Part shown: positions 43,723 through 53,377 of the stretch, piece by piece
Layout: each line of letters begins with the position of its first letter
How positions within the stretch are numbered: position 1 is the stretch's first letter
Source: Chara braunii
Lineage: Eukaryota > Streptophyta > Charophyceae > Charales > Characeae
Length of the DNA stretch: 64,000 nucleotides
Assembly: GCA_003427395.1 (NCBI GenBank)
Contig: BFEA01000301.1
Span: 547,158-611,157 of the forward strand
Direction: 5' to 3'
Made by a program: the position numbers and the translations under genes
The notes under the pieces: model-generated
Database searches by the model: none
The model's input: the letters and a program-made list of their open reading frames with translations, nothing else
Told to the model about the DNA's origin: nothing

Positions 43723-44275
43723 CATAAGGACCTCGATAAGGGTAAGAAGTGCAAAGGCCGTACCCTCTCGGGTCGTTAAGGGCAAGGATCACCTGATCCT
43801 TACATTAGATGATGGTGGTATGGAACAGGTCCCTTACAGCCAGATAGAGTGCAGCCTGAAGGAGGATGACAGTGGCGATAGTCAGGGGAGGACTTACGCT
43901 GCTGTCGCAGCTGGAGGGAGGCCGCAAGGAAGAGGAGGAGGTTGGGGCCAAGGGGGCCAGGCTTCAGGTGGTCGTGGACAGGGCGATCAGGGGGTTGGTA
44001 GCAGAGGAAACCGCCAAGCGGGAGGTAGGGGTCAAGGTCCCTCGCAAAACCGCTCTCGTTTGAATCGATCACCTTCTAGGAGGGGTGGATGGCACCCTGG
44101 TCTGCCACAAGGCAAGCCTTGGGAAGATCTGGGCTTGGAACATACTGCGTGGCAACGACGAATGGACCAAGATCAATGCATTTATTGCGGTGATCCGGGC
44201 CATATCAAAAAGTATTGCCCTAAATATAAAGAAGTCCAGTTCGTTGCACAGGCAGCAAAAGGCGACTGCCGGTAG
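43688..44275 (+). pseudogene. Gag nucleocapsid part, shifted frame
   Basis: Real homology seems to start near 43760 (VVKGKDHLILTLDDGGMEQV). Gly/Arg/Gln-rich sequence then leads to CIYCGDPGHIKKYC at 44177-44218, a CX2CX4HX4C knuckle. Gag's own frame stays readable for about 20 codons past its TAG (HKDLDKGKKCKGRTL), so a stop and a frameshift separate them. Confidence 0.8.
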
Positions 44276-44349
44276 GGGTTGCAACTGCCCCTATCCCTAG
44301 ACCATGTGGAGAAGAGTGCGCACACCACAGAGAAACTCCCAAACCACAT

Positions 44350-44900
44350 GTGTCTATGGAAGAGGTTGTTAGCCGGTGTCTAGATAGCTATCCGGAGACT
44401 GCTTGTGTTAGAGTCTCTCTAGACACTTCCCTCACAGGCGTGGCAAAAGAGTTGACGGAGAGAATGTCTGCCTGGGCCAAGATGAAGAAAGATGCGAAAG
44501 GACAACTAGTCCTAGTGGATGTAAAAGTCTTTAGAGGTAGAGTAACGGCCCTTATAGACATTGGGGCCACTCGTAGCTATATTAGTAGAAAAGCGTTGCA
44601 GAAGCTGAAGCTAAACTTCAAAGTCCAGAACCTAGCAGATCCCATAAGTCAATATCCTCGCTGACAATCGCATGATGCGAGCCAAGGATTACATAGAGGG
44701 AGTCCAGGCGTATTTCTGCCTAGAGAAGGATGGGAAGGTAGAAAAAGTTCTCCATTCCCTGACTCTCCTCGTAGAAGACAGCCTCCCATTTGACATGGTC
44801 CTAGGAATGGACTGGGGATAGGCAGCAGGGGCCACACTCCATTTGAAAGAGCGCGAGTGTAGGCTCCCTTTTCCATTAGGCGAAGTCAAGACGGCTCGTT
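44350..44900 (+). pseudogene. Ty3 protease, frameshifted
   Basis: 44350-44664 holds VTALIDIGATRSYIS, where DSGA has become DIGA; the Asp is kept. After a frameshift (from about 44675) it continues with LPFDMVLGMDWG, the LGxDW end of retropepsin, then a TAG. A Ser/Thr-to-Ile change beside the catalytic Asp is expected to harm activity. Confidence 0.8.
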
Positions 44901-44934
44901 TGTTCCATGTGTCGGGAGTAGACAACTCTCTGGC

Positions 44935-45117
44935 ACATTGCTGTCTATTTTTACTTTTTGGTCATATTCTTCGATTTTTTTCCGGATGATACTGCTGATT
45001 TCAGCGGGTCTAATACCAATATTACTCACCATTTGTATTTTTTACTTTATTTACATGTATTTTAGTTATAAAAGTTTCTTATGATTTTTCAAAATCCACT
45101 AGAGTGAAATTGAATTA
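44935..45117. other. AT-rich segment in place of RT N-terminal sequence
   Basis: About 180 bp of AT-rich DNA, unlike the pol around it, sits between the protease end and the RT lead-in ([15 protein letters not shown]). The homologous part of the 55-kb element has over 300 bp of coding here. I see no clear terminal repeats, so this is either an insertion with deletion or a deletion bridged by foreign DNA. Confidence 0.6.
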
Positions 45118-45719
45118 CTTGAAAGGAGTAGTTAGAAGCAGTTAGATGAGCTCCTCGAGAAGGGTTGGATTAGGCCCAGTTCATCCCTGTTCTTTTCGTC
45201 CCCAAGGAGGAGGGAGAGCTTAGAATGTGTATCGACCATAGGGGTCTTAATGCTATCACAGTGAAGAATGCAGAACCGCTGCCTCGTATAGATGATTTGT
45301 TGGATCGGGTGCAGGGCTGCAAATATTTCTCAAAGATAGATTTGAAGTCCGACTATCATCAGATAGAGGTTCATCCTGATGATCAGTATAAGACAGCATT
45401 CCGCGCTAGATATGGGCAATATGAGTTTATAGTAATGCCCTTTGGACTAACAGATGCGCCAACTACATTCCAACGCTGTATGAATGATCTATTTAGACCA
45501 TGGTTAGATAGATTCGTGGTAGTATACCTAGATGATATTTTAGTTTTTAGTAAGACCCTCCAGGAGCATAAGGGTCATCTGCGACAGTTCTTGGAGAAGC
45601 TAAGAGAAGCTAACTTCAAGATTAACGCGAAGAAGTGTAAGTGGGCCAAGACACAAGTTTTGTATTTGGGCCACGTCTTAGATGGGGATGGCATAAAGCT
45701 CGAGGATAGCAACGATTAG
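45118..45719 (+). pseudogene. Ty3 reverse transcriptase
   Basis: Lead-in [16 protein letters not shown] at about 45135, then after a small deletion the 45225-45719 frame: MCIDHRGLNAITV, IDLKSDYHQIEV (D in palm), YEFIVMPFGLTDAPTTFQ and VVVYLDDILVFS with the catalytic YLDD. The palm motifs are all intact; the finger region is damaged. A TAG ends the frame at 45719, where RNase H sequence continues in another frame. Confidence 0.9.
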
Positions 45720-45741
45720 AGATTGGCCAATACCCCGCACG

Positions 45742-46278
45742 TTGACAGAGCTGCGGTTGTTTTTAGGCCTAGCAAATTACTACAGGAAGTTCATGAGGAA
45801 CTTTTCTACCATCGCTACACCCCTCCGCAGGTTATTAAAGAAAGAAGCAACATGGGAGTGGGATAGAGATTGTGCGTCAGCCCTGAAGAAGTTGAAGCGG
45901 GCCTTGATAGAGTATCCAGTCCTTAAGGTAGCCGATCCACCCTTGCCTTTTGTCGTCACCACTGACGCAAGTCAGTATGGTATAGGTGTTGTTCTATAGC
46001 AAGATGATGGCAATGGCTATAGACCCGTAGAGTTCATGTCTGCTAGGATGCCTTCGGAGAAGGTTGCGACATCTACCTACGAAAGGGAACTCTACGCTCT
46101 CAGGCAAGCTTTAGACCATTGGAAGCATTACTTGCTTGGGAGGCACTTCAAAGTCTATTCAGACCACGAGACGTTGAGGTGGCTGAAAACGCAGGCCAAG
46201 ATGACACCTAAGCTTACTAGGTGGGCCGTACAGATAGACCAATTCGACTTTGAGCTCAAGCCAGTTAAAGGGAAGTAA
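45742..46278 (+). pseudogene. Ty3 connection and RNase H, one in-frame TAG
   Basis: LGLANYYRKFMRNFSTIATP leads to FVVTTDASQYGIGVVL, then TAG at 45997, then QDDGNGYRP in the same frame and EKVATSTYERELYALRQALD, FKVYSDHETLRWL. The active-site Asp and Glu positions are present. TAG replaces what is CAA/CAG (Gln) in related copies (compare MLQQDGGDG at 18043 on minus). Confidence 0.9.
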
Positions 46279-46421
46279 ATATAGTCGCGGATGCTCCAAG
46301 TAGGAGGGTTGATTACTTTGGAGCAATAGTTCATTATCTAGATATAGGACGAGACCTGCAACAGAAAGTCAAAGAAGCGTATGCGCAGGATCCTATCTAT
46401 AGCGATCTCCTCAAAAGAGTC

Positions 46422-46836
46422 GTGGAGGCTCCAGAGACTGAACCAGATTACCGCACTACAGACGGATTGTTATTCGAGAAGACTAATTTAGCCGGTCGTT
46501 TATGCGTTCCCAACAGTGAAGAGATCTGTACTTTGATCTTAGGGGACTGCCACGACACAGAGGGACATTTTGGTTGGCAGAAGACGTTAACCAACCTTAT
46601 TCTCGCGTATACGTGGCCAAGTATGAAGGCTGACTGCATGGAGAACGTACGCAGTTGTAAAGTGTGCCAGCGAAATAAAACCACTGCGCAAGCCCCTTTT
46701 GGTCTTCTCAGACCCTTGCCTATTCCCGATGGGCCCGGAGACTCGGTATCCATCGATTTCATGGACACTAAGGTCAGAAGTAGACATGGCAAGAGCCAAG
46801 TCATGGTAATAGTTGATAGATTTAGTAAGTACGCAA
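46422..46836 (+). pseudogene. Ty3 integrase N-terminal half
   Basis: Zinc-binding region: CHDTEGHFGWQKT with the His pair, CMENVRSCKVCQRNK with the Cys pair. Core: SIDFMDTKV with the first catalytic Asp and VMVIVDRFSKYA. The frame is interrupted at 46837 by a MITE. The other half lies at 47188-47735. Confidence 0.9.
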
Positions 46837-47179
46837 CTACGTAGCACCGTGTTCGTGTTTGGAGGGCGAACACGTTCGCCCGAACGCGAACAAGCGCCCA
46901 AAACCCTCCGGACGCGAACATAAAAAATATTTAAAAAAAAAAAAACTGTTCTCAGAAAAATCTGGAAAAAAATATATGTCATGTAAAATAATGATACAAG
47001 CAACGTTTGCCGTGGAGTCATGTTCAAATTCGTAACCAATCATGAGTTAAAAATCAAAAACCAAAAAAATAAAATATATATTTACGAAAAAAAAATATGT
47101 TCGCGAACTGTTCGCGTGAACGTGCAAACACGTTCGCGCGAACGTGAAGGGGCGCGAACACGTTCGTCGTGCTACGCAG
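46837..47179. mobile_element. hAT-like MITE inserted in integrase
   Basis: 343 bp. GTACGCAA flanks it on both sides (46829-46836 and 47180-47187), an 8-bp target duplication matching the hAT preference nTnnnnAn. Removing the insert and one copy restores the integrase codons FSKYA-MFISLP. Ends are imperfect inverted repeats: CTACGTAGCACCG on the left, CTGCGTAGCACGA (reverse complement) on the right. Subterminal CG-rich GCGAACACGTTCG words in both orientations surround an AT-rich centre. No coding capacity, so it is non-autonomous. Confidence 0.85.
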
Positions 47180-47187
47180 GTACGCAA

Positions 47188-47735
47188 TGTTTATTTCTTT
47201 GCCTTCAGAGGCACGGACATATTTAGTTATACAGAAGTTTTTCGATTATTGGGTAAATGAACATGGTTTACCACTTTCTATAGTTAGTGATAGGGATACC
47301 AGGTTCACTAGTCAGAGCTGGTAGGAGTTGATGAGAGTTTACGGATCTAAGTTGTTGATGTTATCCGCTCGTCACCTAGAGATCAACGATTAAACTGAAC
47401 AAATGAACAAAGTCATGCAACAGGTTCTCAAAATGTACATTAGACCTGACCAAGTTAACTGGGATGAAATGCTCCCAAAGGTAGCCAGTGCCTATAATAA
47501 CAGCGTGCACTTAGCCACTTGTCGCACTCCCAACGAATTGCATAAGTCCTTCAGACCGCGTAGACCGTTTGAGGTACTCAACCGGGATCAGATTCAAAGG
47601 CTACCGCCTGGAACTAGGGAGTTCGCGATACAACATGAAACAGAGATTGGTACTGTAGTAGAGAACCTCAGGAAGACCCAACATAGAATGATCGAGAAAC
47701 CAATAAGCACCGTCACCCATCACAATTTTAAGTAG
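47188..47735 (+). pseudogene. Ty3 integrase core, second half
   Basis: YWVNEHGLPLSIVSDRDTRF has the second catalytic Asp. It is followed by TSQSW, an in-frame TAG, then ELMRVYGSK. The Glu block is damaged (RHLEINDXTEQMNK-like, with a stop). Then LKMYIRPDQVNWDEMLPKVA to ENLRKTQHRMIEK. The same TAG position is found in 34138-35041. Confidence 0.85.
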
Positions 47736-48173
47736 GCGACTTAACCTGGGTCAAGTCCAAAGAGTTTGCTCCTGAGGAGAACATCTCGCAAAAGTTACTG
47801 CCTGCATGCTGAGGACCGTGGCCAGTCTTAGAAGTCAAGGGCGGAGAGGACGGACCGTCCTATACAGTCGAGATTCCAGCGCACCTCCACACCTACCCAG
47901 TGTTTCATGCGCCAAAGTTGCTTACCTTGTACCACAAGTCAACAGTTTCCATCACGAAGGTCCATGATCCCTCCGGACATGGATGGAATATATGATTTTG
48001 ACGGCATCGTAGGTGAAGATGTTTTCAGAACAGGAGGTAGAGGTCGTCCACAAAAACAGTATAAGGTCAGGTTCGCTTTTCAAGAACCAGAGTACGACCG
48101 CTGGTTTACACGAACAGAACTGCTCGAGACTGCTCCCGAGGTAGTTCGCGCCTATGAGAGCGAAGAAAGATGA
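47736..48173 (+). pseudogene. GPY/F module and chromodomain-like tail
   Basis: After a frame change, WVKSKEFAPEENISQKLLPA and GPWPVLEVKGGEDG (GPY/F) follow, with a stop. 47907-48173 has the chromodomain-like end: DFDGIVGEDVFRTGGRG, QYKVRFAFQEPEYDRWFTRT. These tails direct integration toward marked chromatin in chromoviruses. Confidence 0.85.
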
Positions 48174-48212
48174 AGGTCCGGCCTTGGACAAAACTTTTCT
48201 CGGAGGACCTCA

Positions 48213-48230
48213 AATTTAGGCCGGCGGGAG
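48213..48230 (+). other. Polypurine-like primer before 3' LTR
   Basis: AATTTAGGCCGGCGGGAG lies directly before the LTR; the 35-kb copy has the same sequence with GGCAGGAG. The G/A-rich end GGCGGGAG is the likely plus-strand primer. It is interrupted by pyrimidines. Confidence 0.6.
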
Positions 48231-49305
48231 TGAAACGGTTTTCACCATTTGCAGTCATAGATGCGGATCCCAGGGCTCGATCCCGAGACCTTATCTTCCC
48301 TTACCTTTCCTGTGTACAATATCAAGTTGACCCTGTGTGCCTTGAACCCGTGACCTGTGTGTTAGTAGTTGAAGTTGCTTGTCGTAGGTCCAAGTAGTTG
48401 TCGAGTCTTGAACCTTAGACCTCTCGAAGTAGGGGTCACAATTGCATAGGGGGTCATAGTTGTTGTAGTTCTGAAAGGTCAAGGTCATAGCTGCTACAGT
48501 GCTGAAAGGTCAAGGTCGTAGCTGCTACAATCTTGAAAGGTCAAGGTCGTAGCTGCTACAGTCCTGAAAGGTCGAGGTCGTAGCTGCTACAGTCCTGAAA
48601 GGTCAAGGTCGTAGTTGCTACAGTCCTGAAAGGCCAAGTTCGCAAACTTCCGGAAGGTCCCAAAGTGGCCTTTCAAGTTTCTTTTCAAGTTATACACAGC
48701 AGATCAGTGGCAAGTGGGCAAGTGGTGAGTCCAACTTCGCTTAGTCAGCGATACTCAGTCCCAATCTCACTTTGTACAGTCAGCAAGTACCATGAGGGAC
48801 TGTGTGCACCATGGGCCCCAATGGAAAAGGGCAGACCAGTGACCTACAGAAGTATAAATCAAGAGGCAGCATCCAGCCATTCATTCATTCCTGCGTGAGC
48901 CATGCGGAAGTGCTGCCCGAGCGTCTTGTGCAAGGTGGTCTGCAGATGCCCGAGGTCGAAGTGGGCTTGAAGAAGTTAGTGCGCCGTAGTTAGTAGTAGC
49001 CAGTGACCATAGCCGCCATAACTAGCGTTAGGTGTTAATGTGTGTGCACCTGTGTGATACAGTGAACGCGTGTGGGGTATTCAGGGTGATCCAGAGTTGA
49101 GTGTGTGCGAACCGTGGTGTTGGACACAGTGACGAGAGTTGGGATGTACAGGCGCTGATGCGCCATAACCTGTTGAAGCGAGTTGGCATATGAACTGTGT
49201 TCTCGGTCTCCATATCTCTGAGCTTTGACTGGGCGCTTGGCGCCATTGTGAGTTGCCATTTGTTTGCATGCATGCAAAGAAAAGAAGAAAGCGAGTCTGA
49301 TTGCC
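48231..49305 (+). repeat. 3' LTR of the full-length element
   Basis: TGAAACGGTTTTCACC ... GTCTGATTGCC, 1075 bp. The terminal CA has become CC. It contains an expanded 31-bp repeat (48473-48634) and a single TATA unit (TATAAAT at 48853). Confidence 0.9.
48473..48634. repeat. 31-bp minisatellite within 3' LTR, five copies
   Basis: Units of GAAAGGTCAAGGTCGTAGCT plus GCTACAGTCCT, with few substitutions. The 5' LTR has about two, and the LTR at 35 kb about one. Confidence 0.9.
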
Positions 49306-49309
49306 GTTC

Positions 49310-50134
49310 TTTCTTCTCTTCCTTTCACTTCCGTTGTTTCCGTCTCATTTGTTTCTTCTTTTGTTTCTTCTTTTAACTCTCCCTTTAATGCGCCTCTCAT
49401 GTATATTTATTGTCACATCACTCGGAACTGGCTAGCCACCCTAGCGGACCACAGGCACAACGACAAAAAAAGCCAAGAACAGGGGAATCTGACAGAGTGT
49501 CTCGTCAGACTTTCACCGACTCGTCAGGAGGCTGAACCTTGTACAGTCTCCAGAAACGTGATATTGTCAGTGATATTCCAAACCCTTGTGCGACGCGGCC
49601 GAGGGCTGTCAGCCGATGGCAAGTTGCACGCCCGTTCCGCCTTTGAAGCAACGTGGTGGCGATTGGATCACAAAGATCGGCCACCAAGGAGGGTTCTAGG
49701 TGACTTTTTCACCCGAATGTTCACAACACGCTGGCCAACCTGTTGGAACTGTTTTTCTCCGAGTCTCAGGATAATGTCGGAATGACCATTGATCATCAGG
49801 AATATCTTGCAACATAAATCGTCAGATTGTCACGATGGTGAAGAGAACTATGAAGACAAAATGAAAATAAAAATAGTCATAAAAATCAATAGCTAAAAAA
49901 CAAAAAAAACAAAAAAAGTTAGGAAAAAAACAAATAAAACCAGTGTTGCACACCCCAACCGTCGGCGACCCTTTGCCTGGTCGGCTGCTGACCCGCCGAC
50001 CGGTCGACCGATCGGCACCTACCGGTCCGGGGTCGTCGGCACCCCGCAATAAATAAATAAATAAAAATTTGGGTCCAAAACCCCCAATAACCCCACCAAC
50101 ATACAAATACCCACCCTAAATGCCCCTGTTACGA
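49310..50134. other. No recognised gene
   Basis: Pyrimidine-rich start, then mixed DNA. A near-perfect 22-bp palindrome centred on GTCGAC lies at about 49995-50016. (AATA)n lies near 50046-50063. No domain. Confidence 0.45.
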
Positions 50135-50640
50135 TGTCGAGCGCATCGGCCCCAGCCTTTCCTCGCGAAGAGGCAGGAGCCCTCCCGGCCATGTCACACA
50201 GGAGTTTGAACAAAACATATGGAAGAAACAACTTGGGGACGACGCATAAATAATCCCACGAGCCACAGAGGCGGCCGCGGGCGCATCGTCCCTTCGCCGC
50301 TCTAGCCGGGTGCGCCAGATATACATCCCGCAGTCCCCTACGACAGGATAGGTTCCAGCGGGGCATAAGGTTATCTTCCCTAAGGGGTTGTCACCACCCT
50401 TAGCGGCGTATCCCCACCGAGCTACTGACCCACGTGCGAAAGCTTTTACGTTCAATCGCAGAGGTGAGTCAGCCGAGGGCGTTTGCTCGCTGTAGTATAT
50501 GTACACACGATTAACGCCTATTGAACCCGGACGTTGTTCGTCTTCTAGGGCGCTGATCTCCTAAGGATGAAGCATACGCCGGTCGACTAGGGCGATCTCA
50601 AGCATACGTGAAACCCCCAACTCAACCCTAGTCCCTTACA
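50135..50640 (-). mobile_element. LTR of family E, minus orientation
   Basis: On minus, TGTAAGGGACTAGG ... GCGCTCGACA, 506 bp, alignable to 29090-29605. Neither a PBS nor a polypurine tract adjoins, and flanking 4-5-mers do not match, so its role (5', 3' or solo) is unknown. Confidence 0.65.
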
Positions 50641-51159
50641 TGCAACATTCAAGCGAACTCACACATGCACATGCCTAAAACAATACATATATGCAAAATT
50701 ATTTTTTCAATCTAATCATCTTAGCAGTCATTACCATGAAGAACATAGCACAATGTTTAATATAATTGATTTAGTTTGATGAAAAAATCATGCTAACGTA
50801 ATTCCTCCTTGTCGTTGATGCAGTCTCAAAACATAGAGAACTTTCTCATTCAGATACACAGAGAGAACTGTTCAATCCTTTTGGCGGAATCTCGTAGTTA
50901 GACACCTTTTTAAATTTGTTTTCAGGGTCACGTTTTCGGGTTGCCCCACAAGATACAACTTGTTTTTCATAAAATGTTTATGGGTAACTTCGGACTGATG
51001 AAAAAATATTTTTTTCTACGTTTTCTTTCTTATGTATTTACCCTTCAATGCCAAAGCATGATAGTCAAATCATAGGGGTAATCTGAATAATATCCATCTG
51101 GCGGTCCTATCTAGATGGAGAGTTTTTGTTTTTGTTTTTAAGATTACCTTGTGAAGCCA
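50641..51159. other. AT-rich, no recognised gene
   Basis: AT-rich DNA between the LTR and the decayed minus-strand frames. Nothing recognised. Confidence 0.4.
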
Positions 51160-52195
51160 TCAGTCATATGGCTTCCTCAAAGGGATTAGTCTATGCGAGA
51201 TGTCTTCCTGGAATCTGAGTAAGATTTCCAGAAACGACGTCTGACCCTGGTAAATTTGTCGTCCTCCGCGGACCTGAGCCTCCAACAAATCCAGTTGCAT
51301 ATGCTCGTCGTCGTCGAATACCAGGGTAGCCATCCGTCCGCCTTGCATAACTCTAACTTTTCGAGTACCATAAAGGGAGGTCATCCGCGAGGCTAGTCTC
51401 CACACTATGACTCGAAGAGTGTCGGTTCTCTGTGTCCCGGATCCGAACGACGCCGAAACGTCTACCGACCGAGGTAATCCTAATACTCACAATGACTCGA
51501 GAGAGACATTGGAGGTTACTCGCGTGGTGGAAATACAAAGTATAACCGTAAAGTTCCTCAGGAGTCCATGCCGTATTGGCCCGAAATTCCGTGCTAGTAT
51601 TAGGGAAAAATCCCTCGCCGTTTCAGAGTAAACCGATAAAGTCGATCCACCGAGTAGGAATGTCATCTCGAACTCGCAAAAGTTGCTCTGCTCCTCTGAT
51701 AAGATCATCCTCGTGTGTCACGAACCAGCAGATACCTCGAAATTGTCAAATCCCGCTGTGCCCTAGGCATTTGCACATCAGAACAAAAACACGTTAGTCA
51801 AGCAGTTGTTCTATGAGCTCGTCCTCCTCGGTCTGCCAAGCATACTCAGAGAATGACTTAATACGTAGGATGACGAACCTGTTGGCACGCACCCTTTTCA
51901 CACGGTATATCCCAAAAAATGGACCTTGTCGTTCGTTTATCCAAAGTCCGAGACGGACGAGCATTAGTCTGATTTCGAGAATCTCGTCCATTCGAGGGTT
52001 TAACTCGTAAGGCCGCGTTACTACTAGGTTCATGTTCGCGAAATCGCGTTCAGGTAGCGGTGGCGCAAACTCATAGTGAAGAATATCCAATCCAACCTTT
52101 GACCTAAAAATGAAACGTCTAGGGGGATTTCGCGCGCTGCCACCCCAGAATCGCGGAATCCTCATTTGAATACAACTCGTATGGGTTATGGACAA
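51160..52195 (-). pseudogene. Unidentified decayed protein gene
   Basis: Minus strand. 51794-52195 (133 codons) reads like real protein: NMNLVVTRPYELNPRMDEI, RLMLVRLGLWINERQGPFFG. It is followed in changing frames by AEQLLRVRDDIPTRWIDFIG, NTAWTPEELYGYTLYFHHA and (51160-51405) KVRVMQGGRMATLVFDDDEH. Together perhaps 330 residues with at least three breaks. No family recognised. Its place just upstream of the minus-strand LTR would fit an extra ORF of a family E element, which is inference. Confidence 0.4.
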
Positions 52196-53205
52196 CTCAC
52201 CCTATTCTGTTTAATCTCTCTCCACCGCGCCCCAGGGATGCGGCTCATTCCGCCGCTGCATCACGGTTATGGAAAAGGTGAAAAAACGTCGTCCTTGCTG
52301 CCATCTGAAAAAAAAAGAAGTTAAAATCTACATTCATTAAGTATTATTCAAACAGTCCTCTTCTCACTTGCGCGTGCTTCTTATGGCGCGACCATCCACG
52401 ACAAGAGTGCTTAACTGCACTCTGTTTAACTACTAGGCACAAGAACTAGGCTTCTTCACGCACCAGTTCCCCATACGTTAGTAGCACCTAAGGTGGTCAC
52501 TCAAAGGGTGTTAATCTTCAGTCTTTTCCCCGTATAAAGGTACAAAGGAGAAGTCAAATCAGATTCCTAACCGTCGCGCGTCTCACTCTCTAGGACGTGG
52601 TCTGGACCACTCCTCGCTTGAGCCAGAACTCGAATCTCAGAAATCGGGCCGTCTCCACCGAATCGGCAAAGCACTCTCCCGTTAAAACGGTCCACTCGGG
52701 TCGATAACAGGGCCGGCTTCTGAAGCAACGAACCCCTGCCCTGAATTTCCTCCTAGAGCGAGAGAGCCCTCAGACTCGGAATCAGAACGACCACCCTGGA
52801 TCTCTACATGAGGGATCGACTTAGGCGAATTAGAAATGCAAACAAGCAAGAGTCGAGATTCGTTCGGACAGGAAGTAGGTAGAGAGGGTTTTTTTGGGGA
52901 TAGAATAGGAACCTCAAGGATAGCTAAATTTATTTATATTCCTCCTTCCTTTATGTCCCGCATTCCTTTCTCGACCCGGTTACTTTTCCCCATCCATAGG
53001 TTGATCGTTACTTTATCAAAGAAGTGAAGACATCATAGAGAAAAGGTAGAAGATAACATTCAACGTTTTCACCATTTCAATCAGCAAACTTGAGTTCCTT
53101 TCTCAACACTTTTCTCTTTTCACACACCTGCATGTAAGGAAATGTCAACGTATAACAAGTTCAAACACAAACGCATCGCCCAAGTCAGACCCAGAGTCCC
53201 ACACA
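52196..53205. other. No recognised gene
   Basis: Mixed composition and short frames without domains. Confidence 0.45.
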
Positions 53206-53377
53206 AACATGCTCGTCACACTTTCTTTCCTTTCATTCTTTTCCCGAGCACCCGAAAAAAAAGAGAAGGGTCATACAGCGTGAGGATGCACACATGCCCG
53301 TCACACTTTCTTTCCTTTCAGCCTTTTCCCAAGCACCCGGAAAAAAAGAGAAGGGTCATACAGCGTGAGGATGCACA
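53206..53377. repeat. 85-bp tandem duplication
   Basis: CGTCACACTTTCTTTCCTTT occurs at 53214 and 53299. Units end GTGAGGATGCACACA. A few substitutions separate them. Confidence 0.85.

Larger units (their letters stand above)
39834..49305 (+). mobile_element. Full-length defective Ty3/gypsy element, family F
   Basis: 9472 bp. LTRs 39834-40945 and 48231-49305, PBS 40947, Gag, zinc knuckle, protease, RT, RNase H, integrase, chromodomain-like tail and polypurine tract are in standard Ty3 order. GTTC flanks both ends (39830-39833 and 49306-49309), a 4-bp target-site duplication that shows this is one insertion. Gag is intact, but pol has several stops and frameshifts, an AT-rich segment before RT and a MITE within integrase, so it cannot move by itself. 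Confidence 0.9.
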
